Source: Falsochrobactrum shanghaiense
GTDB lineage: Bacteria; Pseudomonadota; Alphaproteobacteria; Rhizobiales; Rhizobiaceae
Direction: 5' to 3'
Assembly (NCBI RefSeq): GCF_003149535.1
Contig: NZ_QGDB01000002.1
Span: forward strand, 682,001 to 746,000
Length of the DNA: 64,000 nucleotides
The notes beneath the pieces were generated by a model. The model had not been told where the DNA came from. It saw nothing but the letters and a program-made list of their open reading frames with translations, and searched no databases. Below, piece by piece: positions 8,643 to 16,567 of this stretch. Numbering within the stretch: the stretch's first letter is position 1; each line of letters opens with the position of its first letter. The translations under genes and the position numbers were made by a program.

Positions 8643-9235
8643 GCTGCCACCCTCCCTAACATATCCTGATTGTCATTAGCCGCTGCTGAAATAGCCGCCA
8701 CATACTTCCCCGTTTCATTCCCCCACGCCGACCAACCCGGCCACGCTTGGCGTGCGAACAGTTCAAGGTACGGGCCGTCGACCAGCGCTTCTATGCGCGC
8801 GTATTGCTCGTCTGGCTTGCGGGAGTGCTCCCGCCTAGGCGCACGGATTAGCTGCCGAACGCCTTTGCTCTTGCGCTTGGGACGACCCCGCTTGAACAGG
8901 TGGCAGATTTCGACTTCCTGCCGGGTCCAGTAGCCCATGCCCATCCGGCCTTTATCCCAGACGAGCGCCACAGAGACAGGCTGGAATCCCCACGCAGCCG
9001 CCACGTCAAACGCAGCGGCTTGAAGATGTGAAACCGTCCACATGAACAGCAAGCAGTCCTTGGCCGCGACGTCTGCAACAGGCAAGGCTTTGATGTCATC
9101 CAGCGACATAACCGCGTAGGGTTGCTTGCCCCGCGCTGGCGCAACATTATCATTCGCGTAGGTTCTGAATGACCATGGCGGGTCGGCTAAGATACAGCCG
9201 TATTGGCCGCTCGGTAGCGGTTCATTCATCATCAT
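8639..9235 (-). CDS. MT-A70 family adenine methyltransferase
   Basis: The 198-aa protein opens with YGCILADPPWSF, where DPPW is the catalytic motif of MT-A70 N6-adenine methylases, and has the C-terminal GNETGKYV segment. It makes a second adenine methylase next to the NPPF enzyme. ANDN occurs twice, near residue 27 and 13 residues from the end. Three ATG codons run in a row. AACACGAGGAG is only 3 nt from the first but 6 or 9 nt from the next two, so the true start may be 9232 or 9229. Confidence 0.9.
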   Translation of the reverse strand: MMMNEPLPSGQYGCILADPPWSFRTYANDNVAPARGKQPYAVMSLDDIKALPVADVAAKDCLLFMWTVSHLQAAAFDVAAAWGFQPVSVALVWDKGRMGMGYWTRQEVEICHLFKRGRPKRKSKGVRQLIRAPRREHSRKPDEQYARIEALVDGPYLELFARQAWPGWSAWGNETGKYVAAISAAANDNQDMLGRVAA

Positions 9236-9238
9236 AAT

Positions 9239-9284
9239 CTCCTCGTGTTTCGTGGTGGTAACCTGCCAGTTGGTGGCTGGCGGG
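9239..9284 (-). promoter_or_regulatory. start-associated motif plus hairpin
   Basis: AACACGAGGAG precedes the MT-A70 start. Upstream, CCTGCCAG (9262-9269) pairs with CTGGCGGG (9277-9284) over eight positions with one wobble. Confidence 0.65.
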
Positions 9285-9290
9285 GTGTTG

Positions 9291-9428
9291 TTACTGAAAT
9301 GGCCAGTAGGGCGGCTGGCTACTGATGCATTGACCGCAGAAATAGTCGGCCAAATAAAGCGGGCCGTAAGTAAGCGCCACGGCGAGCAGTATATGGCGCG
9401 GGCGAATTTTCGCTAAGATTGCAAACAC
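9291..9428 (-). CDS. small membrane-associated peptide (45 aa)
   Basis: A GTG start at 9428 overlaps the end of the 65-aa gene, and AAAGGA lies about 7 nt upstream. The translation starts MFAILAKIRPRHILLAVA and then gives a hydrophobic segment, a CGQC pair and a short polar tail. The composition looks protein-like and it fills an otherwise empty 177-nt gap. The family is unknown; a thiol or metal role for CGQC is only a guess. Confidence 0.5.
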   Translation of the reverse strand: MFAILAKIRPRHILLAVALTYGPLYLADYFCGQCISSQPPYWPFQ

Positions 9429-9610
9429 GCCGCCATCCTTTCGCCGCCGCCTTGCTGCACAGCAGCAATTGGGCGGGTAAGGTCAGGAAACCAGTCGTCG
9501 TAGGTGGCGACGTCGATCATTGCTTCTTGCAGAGAGTACATGTCATTGATGTACGCGTCATAGTTTGGCTCATACTCGTACGTGGCCATTAGCCATGCGC
9601 ATCCACCCAT
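9413..9610 (-). CDS. small acidic phage protein (65 aa)
   Basis: No family is recognised. It is rich in Tyr, Asp and Glu (ATYEYEPNYDAYINDMYS). The ATG at 9610 overlaps the Gp157 stop as TGATG, so it is translationally coupled; a later ATG (MATYEYEP) is possible. Confidence 0.6.
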   Translation of the reverse strand: MGGCAWLMATYEYEPNYDAYINDMYSLQEAMIDVATYDDWFPDLTRPIAAVQQGGGERMAACLQS

Positions 9611-10143
9611 CACGCCGCCCTCACCGTAATTGTTTCGGCACCGACGCGCAGCGCTGCACCCGGCACATCTTCGCCAGCATCCAGCGCGGCCTTAATGGCT
9701 GTCTTATCGGGCTCACGCTTCAACTTAACAACGTTATCGGGCAGCAGGCTTTCGTCCATAATCTCAACCCCGGCGCGACCCTTGCCTATCGACACGGTTG
9801 CTTCCGGCAGACTAACCTTGTTCAGGTCGGCGGCTTTCAGCAGCCGCAACAGCAGCGCACGCATGGCGTCCTTGCGTCTGGCGTAGCGATCCTTTCGCGC
9901 GGCCAAGTCCTTGGCGCGCTCGCCAATCGCTTGCACCATCGCGTTTGCATCGCGCTCGATTGCCACGATGCGCCCAAGCACACGGTGCGCGTCGGTTTCA
10001 CCCTCGATCATGTCGGCGCGCAGTTCTTCGTCTTCGGCCAGTTCGGGGTATGCCGCAACCAAGTCGGCAAACTCCCGTTCCAGCACCGTGACGTCATAGG
10101 CTAGGTAGTTCTGTACTTTCGTGTTGTCAGCTTTGTTCTGCAT
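9610..10143 (-). CDS. Siphovirus Gp157-like protein
   Basis: The 177-aa protein has a long central coiled coil rich in Glu, Arg and Lys, followed by the basic and strand-rich tail (VSIGKGRAGVEIMDESLLP) of the Gp157 family (PF05565). In Streptococcus thermophilus phages this family is linked to phage resistance and replication. The C-terminus is VRAA, whose codons sit in the overlap with the next start. The start is set by AACACGAGGAG. Confidence 0.82.
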   Translation of the reverse strand: MQNKADNTKVQNYLAYDVTVLEREFADLVAAYPELAEDEELRADMIEGETDAHRVLGRIVAIERDANAMVQAIGERAKDLAARKDRYARRKDAMRALLLRLLKAADLNKVSLPEATVSIGKGRAGVEIMDESLLPDNVVKLKREPDKTAIKAALDAGEDVPGAALRVGAETITVRAA

Positions 10144-10148
10144 GATTG

Positions 10149-10189
10149 CTCCTCGTGTTTTTTGGTGTAAAGCGGCTGGTAAGGCCGCT
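10149..10189 (-). promoter_or_regulatory. start-associated motif plus hairpin
   Basis: AACACGAGGAG precedes the Gp157-like start. Upstream a perfect 6-bp stem AGCGGC/GCCGCT holds the loop CTTACCA (minus-strand reading), almost the same loop as before dnaN (CTCACCA). Confidence 0.7.
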
Positions 10190-10197
10190 GCTAGTGG

Positions 10198-11373
10198 TTA
10201 ATCCTTATACGGGTCTTTTTCTGACTTGCCCGCCATAATCACGCCGAACGGGCGTAGCGTATGCTCAATCGAAATGGTCCCGGCGTGTTCTGCCAGCACA
10301 TCAGGCAGGCGACGATAGGCTTGCGGCGCTTCATCAAGGTCACCACCGAGGACGGTGACGCCCTTGTCGGCTAGCCATGCCTGCCACTCGTCATGCCGAA
10401 CCTTACCAGGCTGGCGAACTTTCTTACCCGTCTCTGGATCGCGAACAAATCGCCCTCGCGCTTCGGTGCGCGACATGACGCGACCAGCGCCATGGACTGT
10501 TGAATAAAGCGCGGCGCGGCTTTCTTCATTATCAACGCCCCGCAAGATCACCGCGTCATCACCCATGGAGCCACCGACGAAGCCATACTGCCCCGGAAAG
10601 GCTGGCGTTGCGCCCTTACGAACAACCCACATATCCACGCCGCCATGCGTCTCGCGCCATGCGAAATTGTGGTGGTTATGGACGCTGAATGTCACGTTGC
10701 CGCCGATAATCTGGCGCACCTTCTCGACTACCCATTCACGGCCCGCATAGGCATATAGCCCGCCAAGCGCGGTCCCGGCCAGATACCCGCGCCCCTGGTC
10801 ACTGTCGGCCTCCAGCAAGGCAGGCGGAACTTCCATTCCGTCTTTTGCCCCGGCCATAGCGAGATATTTGGTTGTAATCTTGTGACCGAGACCCCGCGAT
10901 CCGAAATGGACCCCAATCCAAGTCGCGCCGGCCTCATCTTCAAACAGGTCAACATAATGATTGCCACTGCCGACGGTGCCGAGTTGAGCGCGGGCCATAG
11001 ACTTCAAGTCCTCGACGTCTGCCTCCCCCCAAAGGTCGCTATCGAATAGGTCGTGATCGATTCGCTCATCATTCTTTCGACCGACGCCGAATGACACGAC
11101 CGCTGCAATATCTTGCAGGATGGTTGCCACGCGCGGTTTCAGCTCCGCAGCGGGGGTATCAAGCCTCACAGCCATATTCCCGCATGCAATGTCAAAGCCG
11201 ACGCCGCTGATGCTGATATGGTCAGTGTAACCCACTACGCCGCCGATTGGATGGGCGTAACCAAGATGGCCATCCGCACACAAAACACCGGCAGCAGCAC
11301 TACCCGTGGCCATGCAGGTCTCCATCTGCTTCATAGTGCGGTCGTCATGCTGGCCGTAAATCTTGTAGGACAT
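10198..11373 (-). CDS. rtcB: RtcB-type RNA ligase
   Basis: The 391-aa protein has the RtcB order of motifs: DGHLGYAHPIGG, GVGFDIACG, GTVGSGNHYVD (metal site), HFGSRGLG, VHNHHNFAW and the C-terminal histidine region. RtcB joins 2',3'-cyclic phosphate or 3'-phosphate ends to 5'-OH ends and repairs cleaved tRNAs. The start MSYKIYG is fixed by AACACGAGGAG; a frame extending 19 codons upstream crosses that motif and is rejected. Phage tRNAs and a nucleotidyltransferase elsewhere in the operon suggest RNA repair. Confidence 0.9.
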   Translation of the reverse strand: MSYKIYGQHDDRTMKQMETCMATGSAAAGVLCADGHLGYAHPIGGVVGYTDHISISGVGFDIACGNMAVRLDTPAAELKPRVATILQDIAAVVSFGVGRKNDERIDHDLFDSDLWGEADVEDLKSMARAQLGTVGSGNHYVDLFEDEAGATWIGVHFGSRGLGHKITTKYLAMAGAKDGMEVPPALLEADSDQGRGYLAGTALGGLYAYAGREWVVEKVRQIIGGNVTFSVHNHHNFAWRETHGGVDMWVVRKGATPAFPGQYGFVGGSMGDDAVILRGVDNEESRAALYSTVHGAGRVMSRTEARGRFVRDPETGKKVRQPGKVRHDEWQAWLADKGVTVLGGDLDEAPQAYRRLPDVLAEHAGTISIEHTLRPFGVIMAGKSEKDPYKD

Positions 11374-11459
11374 ATGATTCTCCTCGTGTTTTGGATGGTT
11401 GGTTGGGCAGTCCGGTATGCACTCTAACACGCCTCGCAGCCGTTACTGTTAATGGGGTG

Positions 11460-13244
11460 TCAAAATGGTATCTCGTCTTCCAATAATTCAGCCAGTCCGG
11501 CAGACAAGCGGCCATAATTCTCCGCTGGTTCATTGTCATTGCTAGCCTCCGGCGCGTTGTCATTGGCAGCACCCGCCACAAGCGCACCAACCTTGTAATC
11601 TTTCACATTCCAATATCTGCCATTCGGAACGACGCTGATTTCAGCGGTCGGGCCAAGCTCGTTCTGGCGATCCAGCCATTCCATGACTGTCTTTGGAAAT
11701 GGCCGCTGACCGCCATGGGCTGCCCACCAGCGATGCGCCTTGGATTGTGCGAAGCCGGTATGTTGTGGGCATAACCATTCGTTGATCGACGTGTAGCCGG
11801 TCATGTAGCTGCACTTCACTGAGGGCGGCTTGTCACCCTTCCCCTCGTGGAATGTAAAACTGCGGCCTGTTACCGTGCGCCATTCAGCGGCAGCCACACT
11901 GACGATAGGGGCGTCGGCTGCAACGCGGGTTAGCTTTTCTTCCTCATTTGGGGGGAAGTCGTAGCCGCAGCAGGGGCACTTCATCAGGCTGATATGCACC
12001 TTCTCCCCGCAACCGATATTGCCGTTGCTGTCAGTTTCTTGCGGGCAAATCTTAATGGGCGGCTCGCCGTCTCCCTTGGAAGGCGCTTTTGGCGCAACCA
12101 TATCGACCGGGCCATGCCGATCAACCAGCTTGGCAAAATCCAGAACCAAGCAGTTCGGCTTAGGTCCGGCTGCAATTGCCGCAAGGCGCTCTTCAACCGT
12201 ATTCAGCGGCATACCTGCTGCGTATAGCGGGCGCGTCCCCCTGCCCGCCATCTGGACATACAGGGCTAAGCTCAGAGTCGGACGCATGAAGGCAATTAGA
12301 TCAACACCCTTGTGATTAAAACCGGTAGTCAAAACTGAATTGTTCGTGACGCATTGCAGCTTATAGGACTTAAAATCCTCAAGGATGCGCCGACGCTCCT
12401 CTTTCGGCGTGTCGCCTGTTACCGCTTCACAAGAAATGCCACGCGCACGGAACTCATCCCGCACATCCAGAGCGGCCTTTACGCCTGCGCAGAAGCACAG
12501 CCAAGAGCGCCGATCCGCGCCTTTAGCAATAATCTCCGAGACAACCGCATCATTCAGGTCGGCACGATTGACCGCGGCCTCCAGCGCGCCTTGCTTATAA
12601 TCACCCCCGAGGCGGCCAACGCCTTTTACGTCGTACTCGGTCGCAGTCGGCTTGCTGGTGAGAGGCGCAAGAAACCCGTCGCGAATGCCGTCACCGACGC
12701 CGTAGGTATAGACGATCTGGTCAAACAGACGATCCTCTCCCTCGTCCAGCCGCCCACTATCAAGGCGATAGGGCGTTGCAGTGAGGCCCAGGATTTTCAT
12801 ATCTGGATTGATAACCAGCAATGCATCAATGAACCGGCGATACATCGTGTTGTTGTTAACTGGTATCAAATGACATTCATCGACCATAAGCACGTCGACG
12901 TGACCAATCTGTCCAGACTTATTATGTACCGTTTGAATGCCAGCAAATACAATCTGACTGCGCGCATCACGCCTGCCGAGGCCGGCAGAATAAATGCCAG
13001 CGGGCGCGAAAGGCCAAACACCAAGAAGCTCAAGATAATTTTGCTCAATTAATTCCGCGACATGCGTCACAACCATAATGCGCATATCCGGCCAGCCTTC
13101 AACAAGGCGCTGGATAAGGGACGCCATCACCAAGCTCTTGCCCGTCCCTGTCGCGAGGTCAACCAGCGGGTTGCCAGCCTCCTCTTGCCAATAATCAAAG
13201 ACACCGGCTATTGCTTCTGTTTGATAGTTTCGTAAGGTTAGCAT
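11460..13244 (-). CDS. RadD-like SF2 DEAD/DEAH helicase
   Basis: The 594-aa protein has a Q-motif-like NYQ (7-9), Walker A ATGTGKS (31-37), DECH (122-125), a motif VI (QMAGRGTRP) and four cysteines in a zinc-binding segment (CPQE...CGE...CPCC). This is the layout of RadD/YejH helicases, which act on replication and recombination intermediates. The tail contains ANDN and SNDN about 30 residues from the end. It sits among recombination genes. No start-associated motif precedes it. Confidence 0.9.
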   Translation of the reverse strand: MLTLRNYQTEAIAGVFDYWQEEAGNPLVDLATGTGKSLVMASLIQRLVEGWPDMRIMVVTHVAELIEQNYLELLGVWPFAPAGIYSAGLGRRDARSQIVFAGIQTVHNKSGQIGHVDVLMVDECHLIPVNNNTMYRRFIDALLVINPDMKILGLTATPYRLDSGRLDEGEDRLFDQIVYTYGVGDGIRDGFLAPLTSKPTATEYDVKGVGRLGGDYKQGALEAAVNRADLNDAVVSEIIAKGADRRSWLCFCAGVKAALDVRDEFRARGISCEAVTGDTPKEERRRILEDFKSYKLQCVTNNSVLTTGFNHKGVDLIAFMRPTLSLALYVQMAGRGTRPLYAAGMPLNTVEERLAAIAAGPKPNCLVLDFAKLVDRHGPVDMVAPKAPSKGDGEPPIKICPQETDSNGNIGCGEKVHISLMKCPCCGYDFPPNEEEKLTRVAADAPIVSVAAAEWRTVTGRSFTFHEGKGDKPPSVKCSYMTGYTSINEWLCPQHTGFAQSKAHRWWAAHGGQRPFPKTVMEWLDRQNELGPTAEISVVPNGRYWNVKDYKVGALVAGAANDNAPEASNDNEPAENYGRLSAGLAELLEDEIPF

Positions 13245-13259
13245 TCGGGGGGGCTTTCT

Positions 13260-13856
13260 TTGAAAAGTGACGCGGACGGTGGTTTTTCTAGCGTAATTCT
13301 GGCGCTGGCAGTTGTGCTTTACATTACGATTGTCTGCTTAACTTTTGCTGGCTTGGTCGCGACTAAACCTACGGTTGGCATCGCCTTTTTGGAATTTGTA
13401 AAAGAGTACGGAGCCATTGTTGCCGGTATCCCGGTTTTGATCGCAGTTTTAGTAGCTAAACAGCAGTTGGATGCTAGTAATAGGCAGCATGTGGCGACAT
13501 TAAAGAGGTCGTTTCAGAAAGAACTTGATGCACTGAATACTGCTAAATCATCCCTAATCGTCGTTTTAAATTTATCAGCACATGAGATTATTAAGAAATG
13601 CACTGCTGGCAATATTTTACCCTCTATACTTTCAGGTAATGAAGCGGAGTTAATCATAGACAACCTCCCCAAACGCATTGCCGAGGCAATTTTATGGTGC
13701 AACGAAGAAATTAATCGCAGCATCGTACGATACGGCCTTGGCCAACTTGATCTTTCCCAATTTGATGAGAGATTACAATTTATACAAATACGTGCAAAAC
13801 TTGCGCTAGGAGATGTTCAGGCAATCTACGATGAAAGGGCGAAATACTGGTCCTAA
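13260..13856 (+). CDS. lone plus-strand membrane protein (198 aa), possible moron
   Basis: Two strong hydrophobic segments (about residues 11-32 and 48-64) are followed by a cytoplasmic helical domain with coiled-coil character. The family is unknown. It is the only plus-strand gene inside the leftward operon and is clearly AT-richer than its neighbours. It begins at TTG (13260) after a G-run and ends one base before the nuclease gene. This position fits a separately expressed moron, for example an exclusion or anti-phage membrane protein, but that is inference. Confidence 0.75.
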   Translation: MKSDADGGFSSVILALAVVLYITIVCLTFAGLVATKPTVGIAFLEFVKEYGAIVAGIPVLIAVLVAKQQLDASNRQHVATLKRSFQKELDALNTAKSSLIVVLNLSAHEIIKKCTAGNILPSILSGNEAELIIDNLPKRIAEAILWCNEEINRSIVRYGLGQLDLSQFDERLQFIQIRAKLALGDVQAIYDERAKYWS

Positions 13857-14840
13857 TCACGCCACCCTCCGCTGTTCATTGTCATTCGCCGCCCCATCCA
13901 CCCACACACTACCGTCATGCATTTTGTAAGTGACTGTTTCGGCCTCTTCATCGCTATCAATCTGCTCTCCAGCAATTAACCCCGGCAGGTATAAATGAGC
14001 AGGGCAGCCTGCCAGTTGCTCATCATGCGACAATGGCTTCGCCCACCGGGCGCAAGACCATGAGCCGCCATCCTCCGGTGTGCTGTATAGGCACGTCCGA
14101 CAATTCACGCGCGGCCATGCATCTTCGTGGCAAATGGCGCGATGCTTGCACCATCCGCACGCAAACGCCATTTTTGCATTCGGGTCTTCGTGCAGCTTTG
14201 CCGGTGGTTCATGCGCATCAATGATGCGCTGCGCTCGCGCTAGCAGGCGCATGACATATTCCGCATCAAGATGGACACGCTCGGCGTAAAGCTCGTCCGT
14301 GTCTTTGCAAACTGCCAAGTAGATTCCACGGTCCCGCCCACGCAGATAGCAATAGGTTTGCAACTGGCCGTAATGTAAAGGCTTGCTCTCCTTAACACCG
14401 CGTTTTTTGAGGTCAGTGAATGACTTGAGATTATGCGACTTGATTTCACCCACATGGATTGTTTTCGGCGCTTCAGGAAGCCCCAGAATTTCAGAGTCCA
14501 GATAACCACGCACATGCTTGCCGCACGCTTCCACCATGATTTGATCCAGCTTGCCGGTGCGCGGATTGTGCTCGTGCGAAACCACTTCGCAGCCGATCAT
14601 GCGCAAGTTTTCAATCCAGCGCTCCTCCTCCATGACGCCGGTCTCAAATATGCGCAGTGTTCTACCGCCGATATGCTCCGCGTGTGATGCCCAGCGGAAT
14701 TCATAGAACAGCTTGCGCTCGCATTCTTCTGCGAGCGTACTGACCGATATGGACCGGCCTTCACGCGGATTATTATTCGCCTCATAGGCCGCGTAAATCG
14801 CGGCCACGGTTGGGGATATGACTTGAGGGAGCGGGGCCAT
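13857..14840 (-). CDS. PD-(D/E)XK (Cas4/RecB-like) nuclease
   Basis: The 327-aa protein carries VRGYLDSEI and HVGEIKSHN, the D...EXK core of RecB-type nucleases, then YGQLQTYCYL. Cysteines towards the C-terminus (CGWC, CHE, CRTC, C) could hold an iron-sulfur or zinc site as in Cas4/AddB. It is probably the exonuclease partner of the Sak4-like recombinase. It ends with ANDN and RRVA. Confidence 0.85.
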   Translation of the reverse strand: MAPLPQVISPTVAAIYAAYEANNNPREGRSISVSTLAEECERKLFYEFRWASHAEHIGGRTLRIFETGVMEEERWIENLRMIGCEVVSHEHNPRTGKLDQIMVEACGKHVRGYLDSEILGLPEAPKTIHVGEIKSHNLKSFTDLKKRGVKESKPLHYGQLQTYCYLRGRDRGIYLAVCKDTDELYAERVHLDAEYVMRLLARAQRIIDAHEPPAKLHEDPNAKMAFACGWCKHRAICHEDAWPRVNCRTCLYSTPEDGGSWSCARWAKPLSHDEQLAGCPAHLYLPGLIAGEQIDSDEEAETVTYKMHDGSVWVDGAANDNEQRRVA

Positions 14841-15049
14841 TAGTGCTGCTCCACGCCATGGCCGAGGTGCTCTAGAATGCGTTGATACACGTCACCTTCT
14901 TGGTATGACACACCGTTGTAACAGTGGGCGCTTGGCTGCAAATCTAGCACAAGTAGCCCATCGATATAGACGAGCGCGCCTTCGGCCCATGACGAGCCGC
15001 ATGTTTCGCAATCATAAGTGTCGTCAAGCCATTCGATACTGATTTTCAC
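14840..15049 (-). CDS. small cysteine-containing phage protein (69 aa)
   Basis: MKISIEWLDDTYDCETCGSS has one CxxC. It is acidic with no membrane segment, and the family is unknown. It overlaps the nuclease start by one base and the gene upstream by ATGA. Confidence 0.65.
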   Translation of the reverse strand: MKISIEWLDDTYDCETCGSSWAEGALVYIDGLLVLDLQPSAHCYNGVSYQEGDVYQRILEHLGHGVEQH

Positions 15050-15237
15050 TTAACCACCTCCAACTCGCGCAATAGACATTTGACGAACGGCATCAAGCTG
15101 GACGCCTCGTGGATTTCTACTTCGTATTCGCCATCTTCTGCAAACGCGACTTCGGTCACACCTTCGCGGCGCAGCGCATATTCAATGGCGTTGAAGATCG
15201 CGGTTTCGGTAAGGGTGGGCGGCCCACGCCTTTTCAT
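15046..15237 (-). CDS. small phage protein (63 aa)
   Basis: A short mixed helix/strand protein of unknown function, between the clamp gene (12-nt gap) and the 69-aa gene (ATGA overlap). The start MKRRGPPTLTE is the only ATG that fits the frame. Confidence 0.65.
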   Translation of the reverse strand: MKRRGPPTLTETAIFNAIEYALRREGVTEVAFAEDGEYEVEIHEASSLMPFVKCLLRELEVVK

Positions 15238-15249
15238 CGGCGTCCATCG

Positions 15250-16299
15250 TCATGTCCTCATCGGCATCAAGACCGCAGTCCACTCGCCCTCGCCCTTGAT
15301 AACGGCAGGCGAGCCTGCATCACCAAAAGCAAAGCGCACGCTCGGTTCATCCAACGCGCCAAGCATGTCGTTGACATACCGGCTGTTAAAGCCGATCTCC
15401 AAAGGCTCGCCTTCGAACGTGGCCTCAACTTCGTCGCTGGCCTTGTCTGCCAGTGACAGGCGCAGCACATCGCCGACGGCGAATTTCACGGCACGCGACC
15501 TGTCATCAGCAACCGCGGCGACACGCTCCACAGATTTCATGAGGGCTTGCCGATCGACGGTAAGTACATTGCCGTTGCCGGTGGGAATCACGCGCACATA
15601 GTCGGGAAATGTGCCGTCGATCAGCTTGCTCGTGATAACCGTCGAGCCAGACGTGACGCGCACCTTGTTCTGGGACAGTTCGACCGTAACCGCACCTTTC
15701 GGCAGTAATCCTACGAGCTTGCGCGGCAGAATGACGCCGCCCTCCAACGAGGAAGGCAGGGTACCGGCAGGGCCGATGTTGCGCATAAGCCGGTGGCCGT
15801 CCGTTGCGACAGCAACCAAGCGGCCTTCGACAGCATGCAGATATACGCCAGCCAGATAATAACGGGTCTCTTCGGTCGAGATGCAGTGCACACACGGCGC
15901 TACAAGCGTAGCCAGATCAAGCTCCAGCGTCGTGTCAAACTTACCGGCGCTGAATGACGGAAAGTCTTCTGCAGGCAAGACGTCGAGCTTATACCGGCTC
16001 TTGCCAGACTTGACGATAAGCTGATGACCTTCTGCGGTTAGCGATATATCGCCGGTCGCACGCTTGGCTATGTCAGCAAGCATTTTGCCGGGAACAGTTA
16101 CGCTACCCGGCTGGCAGTCCAGCACCGGCAGGCTGGTCGCTATCTCCACGTCCAGATCGGTGCCGGTCAGGCGCAACTGGCCGTCCTCGACTGCCAAGAG
16201 TGCGTTGGCGAGAATAGGGATTGTGTTTCTTGTTTCAATCGCCTTGGTCACAATTGCCAAGGCGTGCGCAAGGTCTGCGCGGTCGAGCGTGACTCGCAT
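15250..16299 (-). CDS. dnaN: phage DNA polymerase III beta subunit (sliding clamp)
   Basis: At 349 aa it spans the three clamp domains. It starts MRVTLDRADLAHALAIVTKAI and ends with VLMPMRT, the usual clamp C-terminus. LAGVYLHAVEG and ATDGHRLMR are typical clamp segments. It is a little shorter than chromosomal DnaN (about 370 aa). The clamp tethers polymerase to DNA; a phage copy suggests it recruits host polymerase or MutS/ligase to phage forks. AACACGAGGAG fixes the start. Confidence 0.93.
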   Translation of the reverse strand: MRVTLDRADLAHALAIVTKAIETRNTIPILANALLAVEDGQLRLTGTDLDVEIATSLPVLDCQPGSVTVPGKMLADIAKRATGDISLTAEGHQLIVKSGKSRYKLDVLPAEDFPSFSAGKFDTTLELDLATLVAPCVHCISTEETRYYLAGVYLHAVEGRLVAVATDGHRLMRNIGPAGTLPSSLEGGVILPRKLVGLLPKGAVTVELSQNKVRVTSGSTVITSKLIDGTFPDYVRVIPTGNGNVLTVDRQALMKSVERVAAVADDRSRAVKFAVGDVLRLSLADKASDEVEATFEGEPLEIGFNSRYVNDMLGALDEPSVRFAFGDAGSPAVIKGEGEWTAVLMPMRT

Positions 16300-16305
16300 G
16301 AAAAT

Positions 16306-16349
16306 CTCCTCGTGTTCGGCAGTGGTAGGCGCGGTGGTGAGCCGCGCCT
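16306..16349 (-). promoter_or_regulatory. start-associated motif plus strong hairpin
   Basis: AACACGAGGAG precedes dnaN. Ten bases upstream a perfect 8-bp stem AGGCGCGG/CCGCGCCT holds the seven-base loop CTCACCA (minus-strand reading). No T-run follows, so it is not a terminator. Confidence 0.75.
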
Positions 16350-16357
16350 GTTGGTGG

Positions 16358-16567
16358 TTAGTGACTATACCAAGTGCGCATAGGCGGTAGGTCGCCGAAC
16401 CACGGCTTGCCGATTGGCGGGAATGTCTGGGGCGGCTGGCTAATCTTTTCGGCGATTACGCGGTCCAGCTTACTTGCAATGGCCGCCCACTGCTCTGCAT
16501 CAGGTGCGCCATCGATAAACGAAGTGCTGAAACCTTCCAGCCATGCCTTAAACTCGGATAAAGTCAT
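16358..16567 (-). CDS. small phage protein (69 aa)
   Basis: A helical N-terminus (MTLSEFKAWLEGF) and a proline-rich tail, family unknown. It overlaps the nucleotidyltransferase stop by ATGA and is therefore coupled to it. Confidence 0.68.
   Translation of the reverse strand: MTLSEFKAWLEGFSTSFIDGAPDAEQWAAIASKLDRVIAEKISQPPQTFPPIGKPWFGDLPPMRTWYSH

Noticed and set aside
11374-11430. 19-codon N-terminal extension of RtcB
   Set aside because: It reads through the AACACGAGGAG ribosome motif; the family starts at MSYKIYG.
12354-13052. Plus-strand frame opposite the RadD-like helicase
   Set aside because: Antisense of helicase motifs; no ribosome site.
13857-14840. CRISPR Cas4
   Set aside because: Cas4-like motifs and cysteines are present, but no other cas genes or repeats; a phage recombination nuclease is more likely.
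16306-16349. Rho-independent terminator before dnaN
   Set aside because: The stem is strong but no T-run follows, and it lies between coupled early genes close to a start motif.
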